Shown: positions 44,945-56,264, counted from the first letter of the stretch. The stretch is 64,000 bases of DNA from Conchocele bisecta (GCA_029237695.1 CM055274.1:69926828-69990827); one strand, 5' to 3'. Numbers and translations are program-made. The notes: generated from the sequence alone by a model not told the origin.

Positions 44945-45384
44945 GGGTCCGACGATTAACCGCCATTGTTCGCGATTCGTGGTTCGGTGTACGAATACAA
45001 TCTTCTGTTTCGGCTTCCATTCTCAGAAATTTCTATCATTTTTGGTTTTCTAAAAATCTATTTTTAACTCAACGTTTTCGCACCTCCCCCATGTCAATTC
45101 GGCCCAGAACGAGCATTAATAGATATAATCATACAAATGTCAATTCATTGTTTACGTGATCCCAGATGTTACGGGAATTTAATTTTTTAAATTAATTGTA
45201 TAACTGACCAACCAATAATAGATGTATATGCTTCACGTGCATGTACATTTGTATACACTGTGTCAGACTACGAGAGGCCCTTCAATTACAAACATACTCT
45301 ATACATGTGCGGCTGGGTGATTATCAATTCGTCAATGTTTTGAAAGGGAACTCTTGAGCGTAAACGTGTTGGGCTATGTATATA
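44945..45384. other. Spacer, no gene seen
   Basis: AT-rich DNA between two transposons. Confidence 0.45.
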
Positions 45385-45833
45385 CAGTAGAACCTCTCTA
45401 AACCGGACACCCAGGTTACGCCATTATGTTTAATTTTATTTTGACTGTAATTTATTTCATTGCCATGATTGAAAATTACAAAAATGTACTTATATTACTT
45501 TTTGGTCACAGTGGAAACTGTAAGCTGGACAACTTGTACATTTGTCCATGATTGAAAATTACAAAAATGTACTTATATTACTTAGTCACAGTGGAAACTG
45601 TAAGCTGGACAACTTGTACATTTGTCCATGATTGAAAATTACAAAAATGTACTTACATTACTTAGTCACAGTGGAAACTGTAAGCTGGACAACTTGTACA
45701 TTTGTACATGATTGAAAATTACAAAAATGTACTTATATTCTTAGTACAGTGGACTTGTAAGCTGGATTACTTAGTCACAGTGGAAACTGTAAGCTGGACA
45801 ACTTGGGGACCTCCGATTAGAGAGAATCCACTG
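45385..45833. mobile_element. pogo-like element containing an 80-bp tandem repeat
   Basis: CAGTAGAACCTCTCTAAACC at the left; inverted AGAGAGAATCCACTG at the right; TA before the left end. Inside, an 80-bp unit starting CATGATTGAAAATTACAAAA recurs at 45463 (84-bp spacing), 45547, 45627 and 45707, with a decayed last unit. Confidence 0.85.
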
Positions 45834-46251
45834 TGCCATGTAATTCATTGAATTGGTATAGGTTTTCAATCAGTTTCACTCTTTGCTGCACATATCGTAT
45901 AGATGAATGACTGTCAAACACAACTAATTATGATAGATGTGCCAGTGGGACACGGACGCTCCCGTTGGCAGCATGTAGCGAATAAAGCAAACATGGATGT
46001 TATTGATCGGCTGCCATAATTATATGATGATAATATGTCATTATGTAATGACACATTGAAGTTCCACTGAATACTAACCAGATGTAGTCGGTAAGTCGAT
46101 GTGTAAGTCAGTTACTGCCCATGGGCACATGTAGGTTGTTCAAACACATGAACACCTCAATTAGAGCAGTCACTATTACGTACATTTTTCAAAACATGAT
46201 CTAAAATATATTTGGTTTACATTGCTTGGGCAATAGACAATGTATTACAAA
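45834..46251. other. Spacer, no gene seen
   Basis: No coding signal or clear repeat. Confidence 0.4.
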
Positions 46252-46443
46252 ACGCACTCGCAGGGGACGTACAATTCTTTTTTTGTTTTATTAATTCGTT
46301 CCCACGAAATAACAATTCGCTCCCTCAATTTAATTGCGGGAACGAATTGTTATATCGTGCGAATGAATTAAATTGAGGGAACCAATTGTTATTTCGTGGG
46401 AACCAATTAATAAAAAAATCCATGTCCCCTGCGGGGCTCCGTA
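46252..46443. mobile_element. hAT-like MITE built from AACAATTCGTTCCC units, copy 1
   Basis: The right end TGTCCCCTGCGGGGCTCCGT and a mutated left end CGCACTCGCAGGGGACGTAC are inverted. The interior is quasi-palindromic repeats of GGGAACGAATTGTTA. Confidence 0.8.
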
Positions 46444-46873
46444 CGATAGCCATATTCCTGCTGATAATGTTGAGCCGGCATATGCGTGGGATTTGCCCGG
46501 ATATATCCCAACTCGGAATGACAGTATCAGACCTATAGTACTCCCATGGTAACTGGATGTCTGATTAATTATTTTTAAAACATGTCAGCTCAGGCCTAAC
46601 ATGATTCACATTCTATTTTAAAATACCTTTTATCAAGAGTCTGTTGCGAATGTTCTTTCGGTTTATTCTGGGTTCATTTCGAATTTTCAGTATTACAACT
46701 CACATATACAATTTTAAATATATTTCGTTACGTGTATATTCGTCACGTGTATATTGTGGATTTGCTTTCTCTTCGGTCCATTTCGGATTTTCAGTAGACA
46801 AAGTGTGCCTCTGTCCTTATTCGATCTGTGTTTTTTTGCAAATAACTTCAATTTACTTACAGCATGAGGACTG
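46444..46873. other. Spacer, no gene seen
   Basis: A local tandem TACGTGTATATTCGTCACGT lies at about 46730-46755. A 90-codon forward frame has no domain. Confidence 0.4.
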
Positions 46874-47115
46874 GGGGCCCGTTTCACTAAAATTCATACG
46901 ACATAAATGTTCGTAAGTGCACATTTAGGATCGTCTGGAAGTTTCAATTGATGGATTTACATTTATTGAGCATAGGCTGCATATGCAGCCTATGCTCAAT
47001 AAATGTAAACCCAATAATTGTTTATAATAAAACATTGTTAATGTGAAATTTGCAGACTATCCTTAATTTGCACTTACGAACATTTTAGTCGTATGAAGTT
47101 AAGTGAAACTGCCCC
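46874..47115. mobile_element. Palindromic MITE family E, full copy
   Basis: GGGGGCCCGTTTCACTAAAA to AGTTAAGTGAAACTGCCCC, with the centre GAGCATAGG..CCTATGCTC palindrome shared with 17758 and 31050. Confidence 0.9.
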
Positions 47116-47329
47116 TGGACCTGTTTGCGACGAGTGTAGGCCCATTTTAACAATGCGTGACACGCCACACTTGTGAAGCTTGTGGTTATTCGCAATAACG
47201 CAATGGCGCGGTATTGTTATGGCAATTTCACTGGTGCTGCCCTCCGCGCCGGCGTAAACTATTTTACGTCGATAAATGCACCGGTTTGCTGTGTAGTCAT
47301 AAGTAGTACGGTAAAGAAAATAATCCGGA

Positions 47330-47420
47330 TATTTTATGCCATAGACACTCTTTGCTTGCAGAAACTGGTCAGTTAATGTACTAATCTACTTCACAGGCAT
47401 GTTATTGTGTCATATAAATC
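47330..47420 (+). repeat. Local duplication, intact copy
   Basis: TTTTATGCCATAGACACTCT to GTACTAATCTACTTCACAGG is duplicated at 48155-48180 and 49066-49090, where three insertions or expansions separate the two halves. Confidence 0.7.
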
Positions 47421-47484
47421 ATTTTCTAACATATGCTTTGGGATTATTTTGTAGTTCGGAACATGTTTGTCATATGAAGTGGTT

Positions 47485-47760
47485 TCAATTTCAGCCGCTG
47501 ACATTTTCGGCCACCATCAGGGTGGTCACAGGAGATTTAATTGATCTTTCTTCCTACTAATTAAACATATATTTTAATTAGTGAATATCAACAGCAGAAT
47601 GGGTGCAGGTTGTGGGAAAATACGTCCCATAACATCTATATGAAAAATGAAAGTAGCAGGGAATAGCCAAATATGTGGTAAACGGTTAGGCTATATAGGA
47701 AACGAACAATGGTGGTGGCACACCTTTAGGCTGTCAACGCAGAACGGGTCTTGCTTGTGT
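47485..47760 (-). repeat. Dispersed repeat Z, partial copy
   Basis: AATTAGTGAATATCAACAGC, GGTGCAGGTTGTGGG and GGTGGTGGCACACC follow the order of 51602-52030, at lower identity. Confidence 0.55.
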
Positions 47761-47855
47761 ACAAATATTTGTATTATGTTTAACCGCACTAAAACAAGCA
47801 GCCATTCATGTGCGGTTCGGTAAAATTTAGTCGGTTAAACACACTCCAGTAGCCG

Positions 47856-48145
47856 ATTTCACCAACATTGCAAAGTATACGTATCTAGCTATGTATACTT
47901 TGAGGGAGTAACCATTTACTTTTCCTGAAATACATGATTTCATATAGAACTGACGACTGCATATATTTGATGATTAAAAGTATGTAGAATTATTATACTG
48001 AATTTAGTACATTATCACAGCCAAAATGGCTGTGATAATGTAATAAATTCAGTATAATAAACATTAATAAATTTATCCTAAAATTTAAATTTCTCCCTCA
48101 AAGTGTACTTAGCAAGATAAGTATACTCTGCAATTTTGGTGAAAT
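47856..48145. mobile_element. 290-bp palindromic MITE
   Basis: ATTTCACCAACATTGCAAAG and GTATAC at the left; inverted GTATACTCTGCAATTTTGGT at the right. The centre is TACATTATCACAGCC..GGCTGTGATAATGTA. Confidence 0.88.
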
Positions 48146-48168
48146 ATTCTACATATATTTTAGGCCAT

Positions 48169-48261
48169 AGATACTGTCTGCTTGCAGAACCTGATCAATA
48201 GATACTGTCTGCTTGCAGAACCTGATCAATAGATACTGTCTGCTTGCAGAACCTGATCAAT
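48169..48261. repeat. 31-bp tandem triplication
   Basis: Three perfect units of AGATACTGTCTGCTTGCAGA plus ACCTGATCAAT (48169, 48200, 48231). A single diverged unit lies at 47340-47375. Confidence 0.95.
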
Positions 48262-48659
48262 GGGGGATCGTAGCTAGTTATCTCGCGTTGAATTTATTTA
48301 TAGAACTCCGGTCCAAACTTGGTAGTCTAGTAACTTATTGCGTGTAAAAAGGGCGAATTTAGCATGCTTGTTGTGAAAAAGAGCAATTATAGTGATTTCG
48401 ACTTGTGTTGATCCAGATCAACCTACATATCTACGCAATCTGATCTGGGACTACATTACTTGCCAGATTCACATTTTCCCACTTATTAATATTATTGCAA
48501 TCGGTGTAGACCCAGACCAGACTGCTCATCTGGGTCTACTCTGTTCACAAAACTCCTTTTTTTGTGCTATTCTGTAATAAATAAACGATGGAATACAACA
48601 AAGGACCGGATTTCTATATATAGATTTACAAAGGGAAATAACTAGCTACGATCCCCCCA
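48262..48659. mobile_element. TIR element with GGGGGATCGTAGCTAG ends
   Basis: GGGGGATCGTAGCTAGTTAT at the left is inverted at the right (ATAACTAGCTACGATCCCCC). The interior carries the dispersed AGACCCAGACCAGACTGCTC motif. Confidence 0.88.
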
Positions 48660-48674
48660 TTAGTATACTAATCT

Positions 48675-49069
48675 ACGGAGCCCCGCAGGGGACATATAAT
48701 TCTTCTTTTTATTAATTCGTTCCCACGAAATAGCCGAATTCGTTCCCTCAATTTAAACAATTCGTTCCCACGAATTAACAATTCGATCCCACGAATTAAC
48801 AATTCGTTCCCTAAATTTAACAATTCGTTCCACGAAATAACAATTCGTTCCCACGGGAACGAATTGTTAATTCGTGGGAACGAATTGTTATATCGTGGTA
48901 ACGAATTGTTAATTCGAAGGAACGAATTGTTAAATTGAGGGAACGAATTGTCATTTCGTGGGAACGAATTGTTAATTCAAGGGAACGAATTATTAAATTG
49001 AGGGAACGAATTGTTATTTCATGGGAACGAATTAATCAATAAGAATCCATGTACCCTGCGGGGCTCCGT
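48675..49069. mobile_element. hAT-like MITE, copy 2, with 8-bp target duplication
   Basis: ACGGAGCCCCGCAGGGGACA at the left; inverted TACCCTGCGGGGCTCCGT at the right. ACTAATCT flanks both ends (48667-48674 and 49070-49077), the 8-bp length expected of hAT elements. The interior is an array of AACAATTCGTTCCCACG-type units in both orientations. Confidence 0.9.
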
Positions 49070-49077
49070 ACTAATCT

Positions 49078-49408
49078 ACTTCACGAGCATGTTCATATCA
49101 TTTCCAAGCAAACTTTTGTTTTCGGGCTAAATATAGAACGTTTATTCAACTACCAAGCTTGTAAATCCGATAACGTAATAATTATTTATCGATGATCTTA
49201 CATAAGTGAACATTTAATATGATATTTATTACACGATTTATTAAACGAGGCATTGCTGAGTTTCTTATGAATCAGTTATCGACGTTAATACATTTCACAT
49301 TAAAGCAACACACATGTTAGAATGTATTAATGCATAAGCACAACAGCATGCACTGAAGCTGTACTGATACTGTAGTGGTCTCATGTAGATATTCATGATT
49401 TATTGTTC
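49078..49408. other. Spacer, no gene seen
   Basis: AT-rich, no coding signal. Confidence 0.4.
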
Positions 49409-49990
49409 TTAAAGGTACATGCCCACTCAGTAGACACAACGTGTTCTTTATATCAGAGACATCATCTGAGACAGTTTCTGGCAAAATTGTTATACACTGT
49501 ACATTTTATATCAAGACGTAAATTTCCACACTGATATCAGTAAAACCATGTTTCCTTAAAATGTTAACGGACATTATTATTTATTATCTGTATTTATTTT
49601 TTGATGTGCAACTATCAGTGTAATACATGTTAGTTAAAGGTACATGCCCACTCAGTAGACACAAAATGTTCTTTTATAGGAATTAAATCAGTGTATAATT
49701 GTGTCACTATTCCACCAGTTCTAAACTGCTCGCTATACAGATATAATCATTTAGTCATATCTATTTTACTGATAGTGACTCGCGGTGGTATCAGGCTGTT
49801 TTCGAAATGAGCCATATTGTTTAATTATTTCTACTCATTAAATGCGTCACCTGAAACAATAATGTTTTCGAAAGATTATAAAGTATGATAGTTGCACATC
49901 AAAAAATAAATACAGATAATAAATAGTAATGTCCGTTAACATTTTAAGGAAACATGGTTTTACTGATATCAGTGTGGAAATTTACGATCT
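49409..49990. mobile_element. MITE family A, two overlapping copies
   Basis: TTAAAGGTACATGCCCACTC occurs at 49409 and again at 49634. The first copy switches early to the reverse of the interior (TATCAGAGACATCATCTGAG); the second is collinear with copy 1 to about 49985. Confidence 0.8.
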
Positions 49991-50042
49991 TAAATTTGCA
50001 CTTACGAACATTTTAGTCGTAAGAAGTTTAGTGAAACGGCCC
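49984..50042. mobile_element. Right-end fragment of MITE family E
   Basis: CTTAAATTTGCACTTACGAA to TTTAGTGAAACGGCCCCT. Another end fragment is at 36150-36194. Confidence 0.75.
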
Positions 50043-50997
50043 CTAATGCATATACACGGTATTGGATATGCAGATGTAATTAAAGATTAATTATTTTTAC
50101 GATGCCATTTAATGTGTTCTAAAGTGTCACGTGAAGTGGCGCCAACGAGCTACGCATGCGCAGGACAGGCGTTTGTTTGATCACCTACATTCGCGTATAG
50201 CATTTACAAAATCATACAGTGACGTGTTTGATGGTTAATCCTATCTTTTCGCAAAATTGTCAGCTTCTACAGAAGACGCATCAGACACTGACATATTCAG
50301 ATATCAGTATTTTCGGCCGTTTACATCCTCCTTTGTCCAATACAAAGGACCCAATGGTACATTAGATATATGTAAGAGATATGCAATCCTTGGTAAAATT
50401 AATGGGAACCATTAATGTCGTACAAAAACTTATTACATAAAATGGGTGCTCGCAGTGTATTAACACAGTGAAATAAAAAAACATATTACATTAATATTTA
50501 TTAAACTCGTTGACTAATTTCATAAGAAGCTATGCTAAACTCGTTTAAGTATAAGTTAGATCACTGTTCGTCCGCATGTACGAGGATTATGCGGAAAAAC
50601 GTGATCTAACTTATGTATCACATCCTCATGCACATACCTTGCACACGATACAGAAACAACACCAGGAAATGTGTCAAAGATGTGATAATAAATATTGTAT
50701 TAAATCATCACTCATGTAATATCTTCTATATATAGGTTTGTGAGGTCGGGTGGGAGACGATCAAATCGTAAATTCATTGAAATCACCCCATCAATGTTGC
50801 CACCTGTGAACAATTCAGAAAGAAAAAAATGGTTATACCGCCAACCCACTATGAGATAATCCATGCGATGTTGTACCTAATGACATGTGCCATTTTCCAT
50901 GAACATATTTTCCTAAATGACGTCGAAAGTTGACGAAATGCTCAGAGCAAATGTGGAATAGAATTCCTCATTTGCTCTGATATTTGTGTCAACTGTT
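50043..50997. other. Intergenic with a hairpin
   Basis: TATAAGTTAGATCAC at about 50549 is inverted at about 50609 (GTGATCTAACTTATG). GAAAGTTGACGAAATGCTCA near 50925 recurs near 61190. No gene. Confidence 0.5.
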
Positions 50998-51305
50998 AAG
51001 CAAGATGTATGATCACGTGGTACTAACAACAACAACAAATACCGATTCAAAGTTTCGCCCAAACTTCTGTCATTTTTGCGAAGAATCGATTTCCGTGTCG
51101 GAGACACGGAAATCGATTCTTCGCAAAAACGAAATAAGTCTGTGCCAAACTCCATAGACCACCAAATGCAGCTCGCGAAGACGCGTTTGCTGCGCCATAT
51201 TTCATCAAAATCCGTTGCATATTAAGGAAAATATCAAATAGTACTTATTTTGGAGTGGGCGACGTTGTTGTTGTTGTAACCACGTGATCATGCACATTGT
51301 TAATG
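50998..51305. mobile_element. MITE family G, copy 2
   Basis: CAAGATGTATGATCACGTGG at the left; inverted CCACGTGATCATGCACATTG at the right. A central hairpin TCGATTTCCGTGTCGGAGAC runs into its complement. Collinear with 7443-7873. Confidence 0.88.
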
Positions 51306-51601
51306 TCATTTACACTTGTTTTTATGACAATTCGCACATCTTGCTAGGTAAAAAATTACAAGGCTTGACTCATATATGGCCATGTATCATGTGTATGTAT
51401 GTACCATTCAACGTGGGTGGGTGGGGTACTATTTTGAATTAACCATTAACCATTTTCTGAGTCGCAGGTTAGTCTTTCATTAAACTGTTCATTCACTTTT
51501 CGATGCAGCACGTACATGTACACACATGTATTTTGTATAAAAATAGTACAGATATTTGAAGGTACATGACCACTCAGTAGGCACAAACTGTTCTTTATAG
51601 G

Positions 51602-52030
51602 TATAAGTAGTCAGGTATAAACAAAATAGTGCAGACGTTTTGAGGCCACATACACAGTTTGCTTGTAAATCCTGATCCATTACAGCCCAATTTTACTTGA
51701 GAAACATGTTGGGGTGTTTTTGACACCAGTTTCCAGCATATTTCTAGCATTTAAAAGAAATTACTGAGCCTGCTTGTCACGTGATGTGAACACTACGTCA
51801 CATGACAATTTGATGATAAACAATATGGCGGACAGGACAAGGTTGAATTTTTCTTTCTTAGGAGTAAGTGAACATATTGTTTAATTAGTGAAAATCCGGT
51901 GCAGACAGGTTGCAGGTTATGAAAAGGTAGGTTCCACAGCATCCATACGAATAGTGAAAGTGTGAGAGAATGGCCATATTTAGAGGAATCGATTATGTTG
52001 TATAGTAAAACTAATTGGTGGTTGCTAGCC
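51602..52030 (-). repeat. Dispersed repeat Z, inserted copy with TATAGG flanks
   Basis: The 6-bp TATAGG lies on both sides (51596-51601 and 52031-52036). The body is the reverse of 57894-58369 (for example CTTTCTTAGGAGTAAGTGAA). Confidence 0.8.
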
Positions 52031-53324
52031 TATAGGAATTAAATAAGTTAGTCGAGTCGAATTTAGGGTGAACCTTGCAGTATGGTACTACTAACGTTTT
52101 TTGATTGATTTTGTTAATTCATGATGTGGATAATCGGAAACTGAATTATGCCACGCTGGCATCATTGAGCAATTTTCATAATTCAAGATGGCGTCCAAGA
52201 TGGCGGCCAATATCGGATAAACTCTTATATTGGTAAATAAAAGCTGATTTTCAAAGAAAATATTCGCGATTCGATTTCCGATAACATAGTAAAAACAGAA
52301 AAAAATAAATTTCAACTTTGTATGGTATTCGGATAAAATCCAAGATGGCCGCCAAAAGTTGGATACGATTTAAATGAATTTACGGACTTTTTCGAATTAT
52401 GTTCGCAATTAAACAAAACTATTAAAACAGCGCGTACATATTATTCCATTCGTTTGTCTCAATTCAAGATGGCGTCCAAGATGGCCGACAGCATGCTAGT
52501 ATAAATCTTAAACGGAATAGTTTATATTAAAATAATTTTAAGGTGACATTCTGTGAAAATGTGAAACATATGATAATATCACATTTTAATATTAACCTTC
52601 ACTTGTATTATATAGTTGAATATCAGTTGTATGCCGATATCATATTAAATAATTTTAACATCACAACTCACACCATACCCACACAAAACTCACCACTAGC
52701 AACAGAAGGAAATTGCTTCATCCACAAATGAACAAGTATCATAAAACCGAGCTGAGAATCAGTTGACTTTGCCTTGTAAATTTAGGCTCGACCACAGATG
52801 TGTACGTATAATGTGTTTATCATAATGCATTACATTCGTTGTTTTTTGGTTGCATGGGTCTCCTTTTAGTAGCTTGTCCTCTATTACCCATTGATTTCTT
52901 ACTGTGATATTATTTTTTCCGGTCCTTTGTGGGGATTGAACACGTCTGCATACGTGTCTACAATTAGCACAGTGTTTGCATCTTGGGTAATAATTGTGCC
53001 CCCCCCCCTGTCCCTATTATGATAAAATTGCGTCTGTGAGAGAACTGGACACGTGCAATAAAATCGCACATGCAATGCTATATTCTGGTAGTCGTATTCG
53101 GTGATCATTATGCATTTCTTAACCTTGGTAAGTTTGCTAGACGTGTTAGGCTGGAGAGTATCATGGATCGCTGAGTGCATGTTTGTACCGCGTTGTTTAA
53201 AGTCTCATCGCTAATTTGTTAGTGTCTTGTTTGGGTATTTTCTATTGTAGTTTCATTCATTTGTATTTGCATGTTGAATGGCTAATGCATGTATCAGTTT
53301 CAATATCTGCCGTGTGGAGTTTTT

Positions 53325-53378
53325 GTTGCTTTACATCTGTCACTGTCATCAAACAAAAACTCCACACGATGTATATGA
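53325..53378. repeat. Hairpin next to the FB3 cargo gene
   Basis: CGTGTGGAGTTTTTGTT and AACAAAAACTCCACACG are perfect inverted arms with a 24-base loop. Confidence 0.85.
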
Positions 53379-53416
53379 CAATTGTGATATACACACATTC
53401 ACACCGATCGCATGCA

Positions 53417-54920
53417 TTACTCGTGAGTGTCGTCCTCGTGTTCACTATCAGAGTCAGTCTCATCAGTTTTTTTTGTGAGGATTGCTGCAGCTCTCCAATG
53501 ACATGCACTTACAAAATGAACACAAGACACCGCTGCTCCGTGGCATGAGCCGGTACTTATTGAGCAAGCATTATGTGCACTGCATCCACAGGCAACACAT
53601 TTCATAAGTTCTGGCGGAGCAACCTCAGACACTAGCGTGGATGGAATGGGCACTCCATTGATAACAACCCAGCCATACAATGATATGTCGAAATTCATTG
53701 GGCGGTTCCAGTTGATCTGCTGCTTTCCAGATCATGGTTTGCAAGTGAGCCCGTTTGATGTGCTAATTCAATACATTGTCTTTCGGTAGTAATGTTCTGA
53801 TTTTTGGAGTGTCCATCTTGCTCATGAACATGGTGTGTCGTAATTGATTCATGGACGTACGAGTCTGTTTTTCCTAATATATCATGCCTACGAACCTATG
53901 ACCAGCTGTGATAATTTCGTCCATATATGATGTGAGTTCCCGAAGTTATCTCCAGACGAACATAATTTTTCACCTGCAACCGATAATAATTGTCCTTTGC
54001 CGAACAGGTAGCACATCCCGTAAGTGCATGTGTAGCAGGCAGTTGGGCTGACTTGGGACCAAGCGCTGTGTAGCGCTGGCGTTGATGTCAATTAGTCTTC
54101 CATAAGCCATTTTCATCGCCAGGTGTGCAGTCCAACAGAAAAACACAAGTAATGCAAACACGTCTGTGTTATCCGATACTAGTTGATTGTGCTGGTATTT
54201 CTGGTGAACAAGAGACATGCCATAGCTGATGATGATGTAGTCTGCTTCTTCGTGTTTGTACACAGAGTCTTCCCCAACCATAGTCATATTTTCGGAAATT
54301 TCCTCAGTGCAAAACACTTTTATCAGCGACCTCTTGTTGTGTGTACTTTTCATGATAGTATCCCTGGCAGGTTAGGTTGTCTCGAGAGAGATATTGACAG
54401 TTGGACAGACACTTGATCCTGTTATACTGAGTCGCTCGTGTGTTTTTATAGACCCCTCTATGATAAACACCACTATGACGCGATAATCCTTTTCGACGGC
54501 CCTTATTAAACTATGATGTCTATATTTCCGTCTATAACCTGCACATCTGGTACACTTGTGTCGTCTGTCCAAACTGCAAGTTTATGCAGAATCGATGCGC
54601 ATGCTTCCATGAACGTCAAATATAGCGGGTGAAAGCGGTGCAAGCTCAAAGCAGAGCATGCTCTCTAATGAAACATCACACTTCTGTGACAATACAAGTA
54701 ATCTTCCATAAAGATTGTCTATGTCATACACCGTTATAGCCCCTACATGTATCCCTTTCTTCATTGCCTCCATTGTCATGACTTTGGAGTGGATTGTATT
54801 GTAAAAGCCAGTCGGCAATGTCTTCTTAAATTCTGCTACCATACAATCTCCAATTGCCAGTGCATCTTGTACGTTCACGGTTTCATCAGCCACTCGGCCA
54901 TTTACCACATTCAACAACAT
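53417..54920 (-). pseudogene. Decayed 'EEAD' multi-domain gene with Cys-rich tail
   Basis: Collinear minus-strand pieces in changing frames: 54920-54582 (DALAIGDCMVAEFKKTLPTG, GAITVYDIDNLYGRLLVLS, SLESMLCFELAPLSPAIFD); 54353-53970 (IKVFCTEEISE, KHEEADYIIISYGMS, SDNTDVFALLVFF); 54091-53888 (FGKGQLLS); and 53698-53417 (YGWVVINGVPIPS, PPELMKCVACGCSAHNACS, acidic tail DSDSEHEDD). From memory, uncharacterised metazoan proteins, often multicopy in molluscs and cnidarians, share the order ELAP..FD, EEADTR, SDDTDV and a Cys-rich CXC-like end; this relic fits that layout. At least two stops or frame changes break it. Function of the family is unknown to me. Confidence 0.6.
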
Positions 54921-56264
54921 GTCTGATTCTGGTTGTTCTAGTGGGTGGGGATACCGTTTCAGCTCATTGTTAATTTTCGTTCTGTCTGCTTGATCAAGTT
55001 TCTTTCGTTTATGTCCCTCTTCCCTGTGTGTGTTTGTCTTTGTGTCATATTAATCGTTATCCTGATATTGAACCGTATCGTCTATAGCTTGAGACACGGT
55101 ATTGCAAACATATGTGTCTGTATTATATAACTGGGCCCTCGACTAGCCTCGATCCTTCGATATTTCGGCCGCCGGTTGAGGCAAGAGACATTTGTGACCA
55201 ATGTAGATCCTGATCATAGTTGTTTTATTACACTCAACACATTGATCAGAAGCTGTTACACAGGAACGTGACCAATGTTGGATTGACTGAATGGCGACCA
55301 GCGTGGGTCCTGGTCAGACTGCGCATTCAGGCTGATCTGGAGCTATGCTGGCCGCACATGTCTTGTGACAATTTTTCTCATCCGGTGGCCCACTAATGCG
55401 ACATTTACCCAGATATGTCCCCAACATCCGTGTAGCCTGACTGCTTTTGACATACACTGTTTGCCTTTCAGACGTTTGGTTTTTCAGCAAAAATCATACA
55501 TCCCACTCATAAGTGTACTATTTTCCATCCGGTACATGCCATGAAATTTTGCAAATGGTGCAAGGTCCGGCGGTCCAAGTATAAACATATTTGTTCTGTA
55601 GACTTGTGTTTTAATGATTCACATGATTTTGATTTGAGAAAATGAGAATAAAAATCTGACAGAAATTGCATTTTAAAATTATTCAAGAAACAACACACCT
55701 TAGTTAAAAATAAATATATATAACATTTAGCGGCCATCTTGGATTCCATTTTAAATTTCACAAAAAGTTGCAGGTATATTCACCTTATATTTAATAAATG
55801 TTATTTACGACTTTATATCAGCTCATTTGGGCCATTTTTAGTTGTATCCTATTCTGGCCTCCATCTTGGACGCCATCTTGAATTATGGAAATTGCTCAAT
55901 GATGACAGCGTGGCATCATTTGGGTTCCAATTACTGACACACACAACTACAAACAATCTATCAATAAACGTTAGTAGTACCATACTGCAAGGTTGACCCA
56001 AATATCGGGTCCCCACGACTCGACTAAGTGTATAATTGTGTCGCTATTCCACAGATATAATCATTTAGTAATACATATTTTACTGATAGTGACGCGCGGT
56101 GGTATCAGGCAATTTTCATATGCAAATGAGGCATGCTATTTTTTAATTATTTATACTAATTAAATGCGTCACCTAAATACATACTATTTTCGACAGATTA
56201 TAAAGTGTGATCATTGCACATGTACAATTAAATACAGATAATAAATAGTAATATGTTAAGGATC

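Larger units (their letters stand above)
52049..56024. mobile_element. Foldback element FB3 carrying a decayed gene
   Basis: TAAGT flanks both ends (52044-52048 and 56025-56029). GTCGAGTCG, AACCTTGCAGTATGGTACTA, then GCCACGCTGGCATCATTGAG and ATAATTCAAGATGGCGTCCA at the left are inverted at 55858-56024. Motif sites AAGATGGCGTCC, AAGATGGCGGCC and AAGATGGCCGCC lie at 52184-52210, 52339 and 52465, with reverse copies at 55730 and 55860. Between the arms is the pseudogene 53417-54920. Confidence 0.85.
51557..56258. mobile_element. MITE family A split by two later insertions
   Basis: Family A text runs GGTACATGACCACTCAGTAG to TATAGG (51601), resumes as AATTAAATAAGT (52037-52048), and resumes again as GTATAATTGTGTCGC (56030 on) to about 56258. 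Repeat Z and foldback FB3 fill the two gaps. Confidence 0.82.

Noticed and set aside
47173..47376. 67-codon forward frame as a small gene
   Set aside because: Part of it (CTCCGCGCCGG and nearby text) recurs near 61375, so it looks like dispersed repeat. No domain.
48675..49069. CRISPR-like array
   Set aside because: Regular AACAATTCG repeats have no unique spacers, switch orientation inside hAT-type TIRs and lie in a eukaryotic genome.
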